A stretch of 64,000 nt of DNA. Source: Megamerina dolium (Eukaryota; Arthropoda; Insecta; Diptera; Megamerinidae). The notes beneath the pieces were generated by a model. That model did not search any database, was not told the origin of the DNA, and worked only from the letters and a program-made list of their open reading frames with translations. The stretch lies in contig OY978528.1 of assembly GCA_963854835.1 (NCBI GenBank), positions 12,308,242-12,372,241 of the forward strand. The letters are read 5' to 3'. Position numbers and translations under genes: made by a program. Positions 61,701 through 64,000 of the stretch are shown here, one piece after another (positions within the stretch are counted from its first letter, which is position 1; each line of letters begins with the position of its first letter).

Positions 61701-62420
61701 GTGTGTCCTCTGAGAAAGAGAGGGCAGCCACAAAAACCTAACCTAACCTAGTAAGCCTACGTAGCAAGTGAGATGAGTCCTTTTTATTTCTAGCACCAGT
61801 GATATTAATTTTTATGAGCGCAGCATAAGACGGTTTTGAAAACTCGTTCAAATAATGGTTGGATAGGGTGCCGAGCTATTGGAAATGGCTTCGAATTAAT
61901 AAACTTGAACATGTTTTCGTATCCGTAATGGAAATGAACTTCAATAATTTCCAAACGTTGTTCAAGTATATGGGCCAACCCCGTATTGCACAACTTTTAG
62001 GAATATACAGAACTTAGTATATGTTTCAACTTTGATTTTGAAATATTGGCATTCAATTACAATAAATGAAACTAAAACAAAACTTTACCCAATGATTGCT
62101 TAATACAATTAGAATATTAAGAAATGTAGAACGTTTCTATTCCTTCAAAATCTTATAGCTGAAATCTATTGTGAATTGTAGTGCAGTTGTAAAATGGTTA
62201 GTGTTATTTATTTCATGTATTTGTTATTCATGAATTCATTGAGTTGTAATCTAATTTCACACTAAAGTTGTCAGTTGAATCCTTTGAAGTTGAAATTGAC
62301 TTCGAGTGTTAAGTCTTTACATGGTTATTTGTCAAAGTGTGCTAAACATAAATGTCAGAACATAAATGCAACGAATTCGACTATTTTGACAGTTTGATTT
62401 CTCTAAATAAACACCCATTA

Positions 62421-63629
62421 TAATGAAGAATTTATGTTCTTTTGTAAAATAATAACGTACAATGAACCTTTTGAGATTTATTGGTTGGTATCCACGCGCA
62501 TAATTCTCATAATAGAATCTTACTTTCGAAAGCAATTAACAACAATAGACACATACTCGTCCGTAAGTGCTTTGAAGTCAATTAAAAGTCGACCATTTAA
62601 ATTATTTCTTATACACATGGTACCTTACACACTAAGAATAATAACACTGAAACCAAATACTTACTTTAATTTATTTCTTAATAGTTATGAGTACACCCAC
62701 ATAAGTCAGGGTTGTTTGTAAGAAGATGAAAGAAAAATACAATAATAATAATAATAATACTTGCAAATACTAAATGAAATAAAAGCGAAAATATAGAGCA
62801 ACTGCTTACAAAAGTAAAATTGAAAAACAATATTTTCCTTGATATTTAAGTTACATCACAAATAACGCTTCACTGACAGTGGCCGTGAGCATACATATAC
62901 TACATAGACTATTGCACTGTACTACATACAACAGCAATACAATATTATGTATGGATATAGAGTTGTGTGGTTATTGCAAAGTGATGTGGATGGAGTACAT
63001 TTGTACAAAAGAAAACTTTAATTACAATACAGGTTTTTAAGTATACACCTATAATTGTTTGTTGTTTGCCACAAATGAGTTGACAGTATTTATGATCAAA
63101 TGCAAAAAGGCTTGGGGTGTTTTCATTTTGCTTTTGTTTTTTTTTTTCAAGTATCGCGATTGATTGATTGATTTAAAGAATTACTATAAATATTAAGAAT
63201 TTATGCAATGCTGTTAAACATTTATGTACCTATATACTATAATAAGAAAACGACTCTCGCTATCGTATAGCATCGATTTTAATAGTATACATACATATAT
63301 AGAGTAACTCAATATTTTATTGGGATAAAATCTTAAAAAAAAAAACTAAATTGCCTCAAGGAAAAATCTCAAAAACTCTATAAATATGGTAACTTTCTGT
63401 ATCTTGACTCTGAACAAATAATTACAATTATTATTAGATATGAGTTTGCTCTACAACAAAAAATGAATTACTTTTGAGAAATTATGCTATGCAAATAATA
63501 GAACAATGTGTAAAAATTTCTTATTGGATAACAAATGAATTAAATTTATTCTAAACCAATTCTGGATTATAATGGATAATTCATTCTGTAATACAGAATA
63601 CAGAAGACTTTTTTTTCTCCTTTAAACTC
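62421..63629. other. AT-rich intergenic DNA, nothing recognised
   Basis: No gene supported. A (AAT)n run lies at about 62740-62760. Confidence 0.5.
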
Positions 63630-64000
63630 CTAATTGGAACATAGGGCCTCCACAAGGTTTCGCCATCGCACACGGTTTTGGGCAGTTGATCTAGCGCCTT
63701 CCCATGTGATGCCGGCAGCAGCTACCTCACCCAGTATTGATCGTCTCCAGGTGTTTCTTGGTCCCCTGCGGGTTCCACTCAAGCGACATTTTCGTGATGC
63801 TATCTGGCTGCTTTCTTAGCGTGTGGCCAATCCAACGCCAATTTCTACGCTTAATCTGGATTAGTATGGGCTCTTCGTTCGTCAGACGCCATAGTGCCTC
63901 GTTTGAAATAGTGTTAGTCCAGAAAATTCTACAAATGATCCTCAAACACTTGTTGACGAAAGCTTGTAGTCTCTGCGTGATGGAGTTCGAGATCAGCCAT
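63630..64000 (-). pseudogene. Non-LTR retrotransposon ORF2 C-terminus, running off the right edge
   Basis: Entering from the right edge on the - strand, the frame reads AFVNKCLRIICRIFWTNTIS, then EPILIQIKRRNWRWIGHTLR and SLEWNPQG. Near 63760 the frame shifts, and the next frame reads GPRNTWRRSILGEVAAAGIT and NRVRWRNLVEALCSN with a stop at 63632-63630. This is the characteristic C-terminal tail of a non-LTR reverse transcriptase (W-R-W-I-G-H-x-L-R-K...x-W-N-P-Q-G...R-G-R-P-x-x-T-W-R-R...W-x-x-x-V-x-A-L-C). The frameshift falls where K-R-K-R-G-R would be expected, so this copy is damaged. It belongs to a different family from the pieces at 16486 and 47129. Confidence 0.88.

Larger units (their letters stand above)
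60621..62420 (-). mobile_element. Probable decayed Tc1/mariner-like element, interrupted by SINE tails
   Basis: The left boundary TTAACGGGTGTTCATTTTAA (60621-60640) and the reverse complement of the right boundary (TAATGGGTGTTTATTT, 62405-62420) are similar inverted ends. On the - strand at 61805-61993 a frame reads HILEQRLEIIEVHFHYGYEN and ends PLFERVFKTVL, resembling the N-terminal helix-turn-helix of a mariner-type transposase (x-E-Q-R-L-E-I-I-x-x-x-Y). The spacing from the right end fits an element transcribed leftwards. The catalytic part is missing or unrecognisable. Boundaries and family are tentative. Confidence 0.5.

Noticed and set aside
61728..61750. CCTAACCTAACCTA as telomere repeat
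   Set aside because: Only about three pentamers are present, beside a SINE tail, and flies lack TTAGG-type telomere arrays; it is a short chance or element-derived run.

Overview
The window looks like AT-rich nuclear DNA of a higher fly. The evidence is split genes with GT-AG introns, an R&R-type insect cuticle protein, long AT-rich intergenic stretches, many short simple repeats and numerous decayed mariner-type and non-LTR elements. A tephritid-like brachyceran would fit, but that is an inference from general character, not from a diagnostic gene.

Genes. Only two complete genes can be supported, and they converge. (1) A two-exon RR-1 cuticle protein on the + strand (19933-20475, 141 aa), with a TATA box and poly(A) signals. 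(2) On the - strand, a large five-exon gene (22147-30074) for a histone-fold/ankyrin/BTB protein of the ABTB2/BTBD11 family. All four introns give compatible phases, for a 1662-residue product. The 902-base first exon (29173-30074) joins the rest by a phase-2 junction across a 2.76 kb intron. A third gene is only touched: the first 36 codons of a Myb/SANT-like DNA-binding protein run off the left edge on the - strand.

Mobile DNA. A tRNA-derived SINE family occurs at least nine times; one copy has a perfect 13-base target-site duplication. A MITE-like family with 20-base terminal inverted repeats occurs as a tandem pair at 43604-44562 and as fragments near the left end. Tc1/mariner relics lie near 9.5, 36.7-37.3, 41.7, 45.0-45.5 and 60.6-62.4 kb; the 45 kb one is an internally deleted element with both ends and TA duplications intact. 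Non-LTR retrotransposon pieces lie near 16.5, 30.9, 38.7, 47.1-48.0 and 63.6-64.0 kb.

Satellite block. From about 48.9 to 59.16 kb the sequence is a higher-order array. Three tracts of a 21-base minisatellite (about 280 units in total) alternate with three copies of a 1.3-1.6 kb sequence (here 'X') that is itself built of degenerate units of about 155 bases. Because 21 is a multiple of three, the minisatellite gives long open frames of a seven-residue repeat; I do not regard these as genes. Two other degenerate arrays with a similar 150-160 base period lie at 13.7-14.5 kb and in the large intron of the BTB gene (27.4-28.4 kb). This periodic architecture is the most unusual thing in the window. 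I found no CRISPR array, rRNA gene or genuine tRNA gene, and no evidence for a new enzymatic or defence system.
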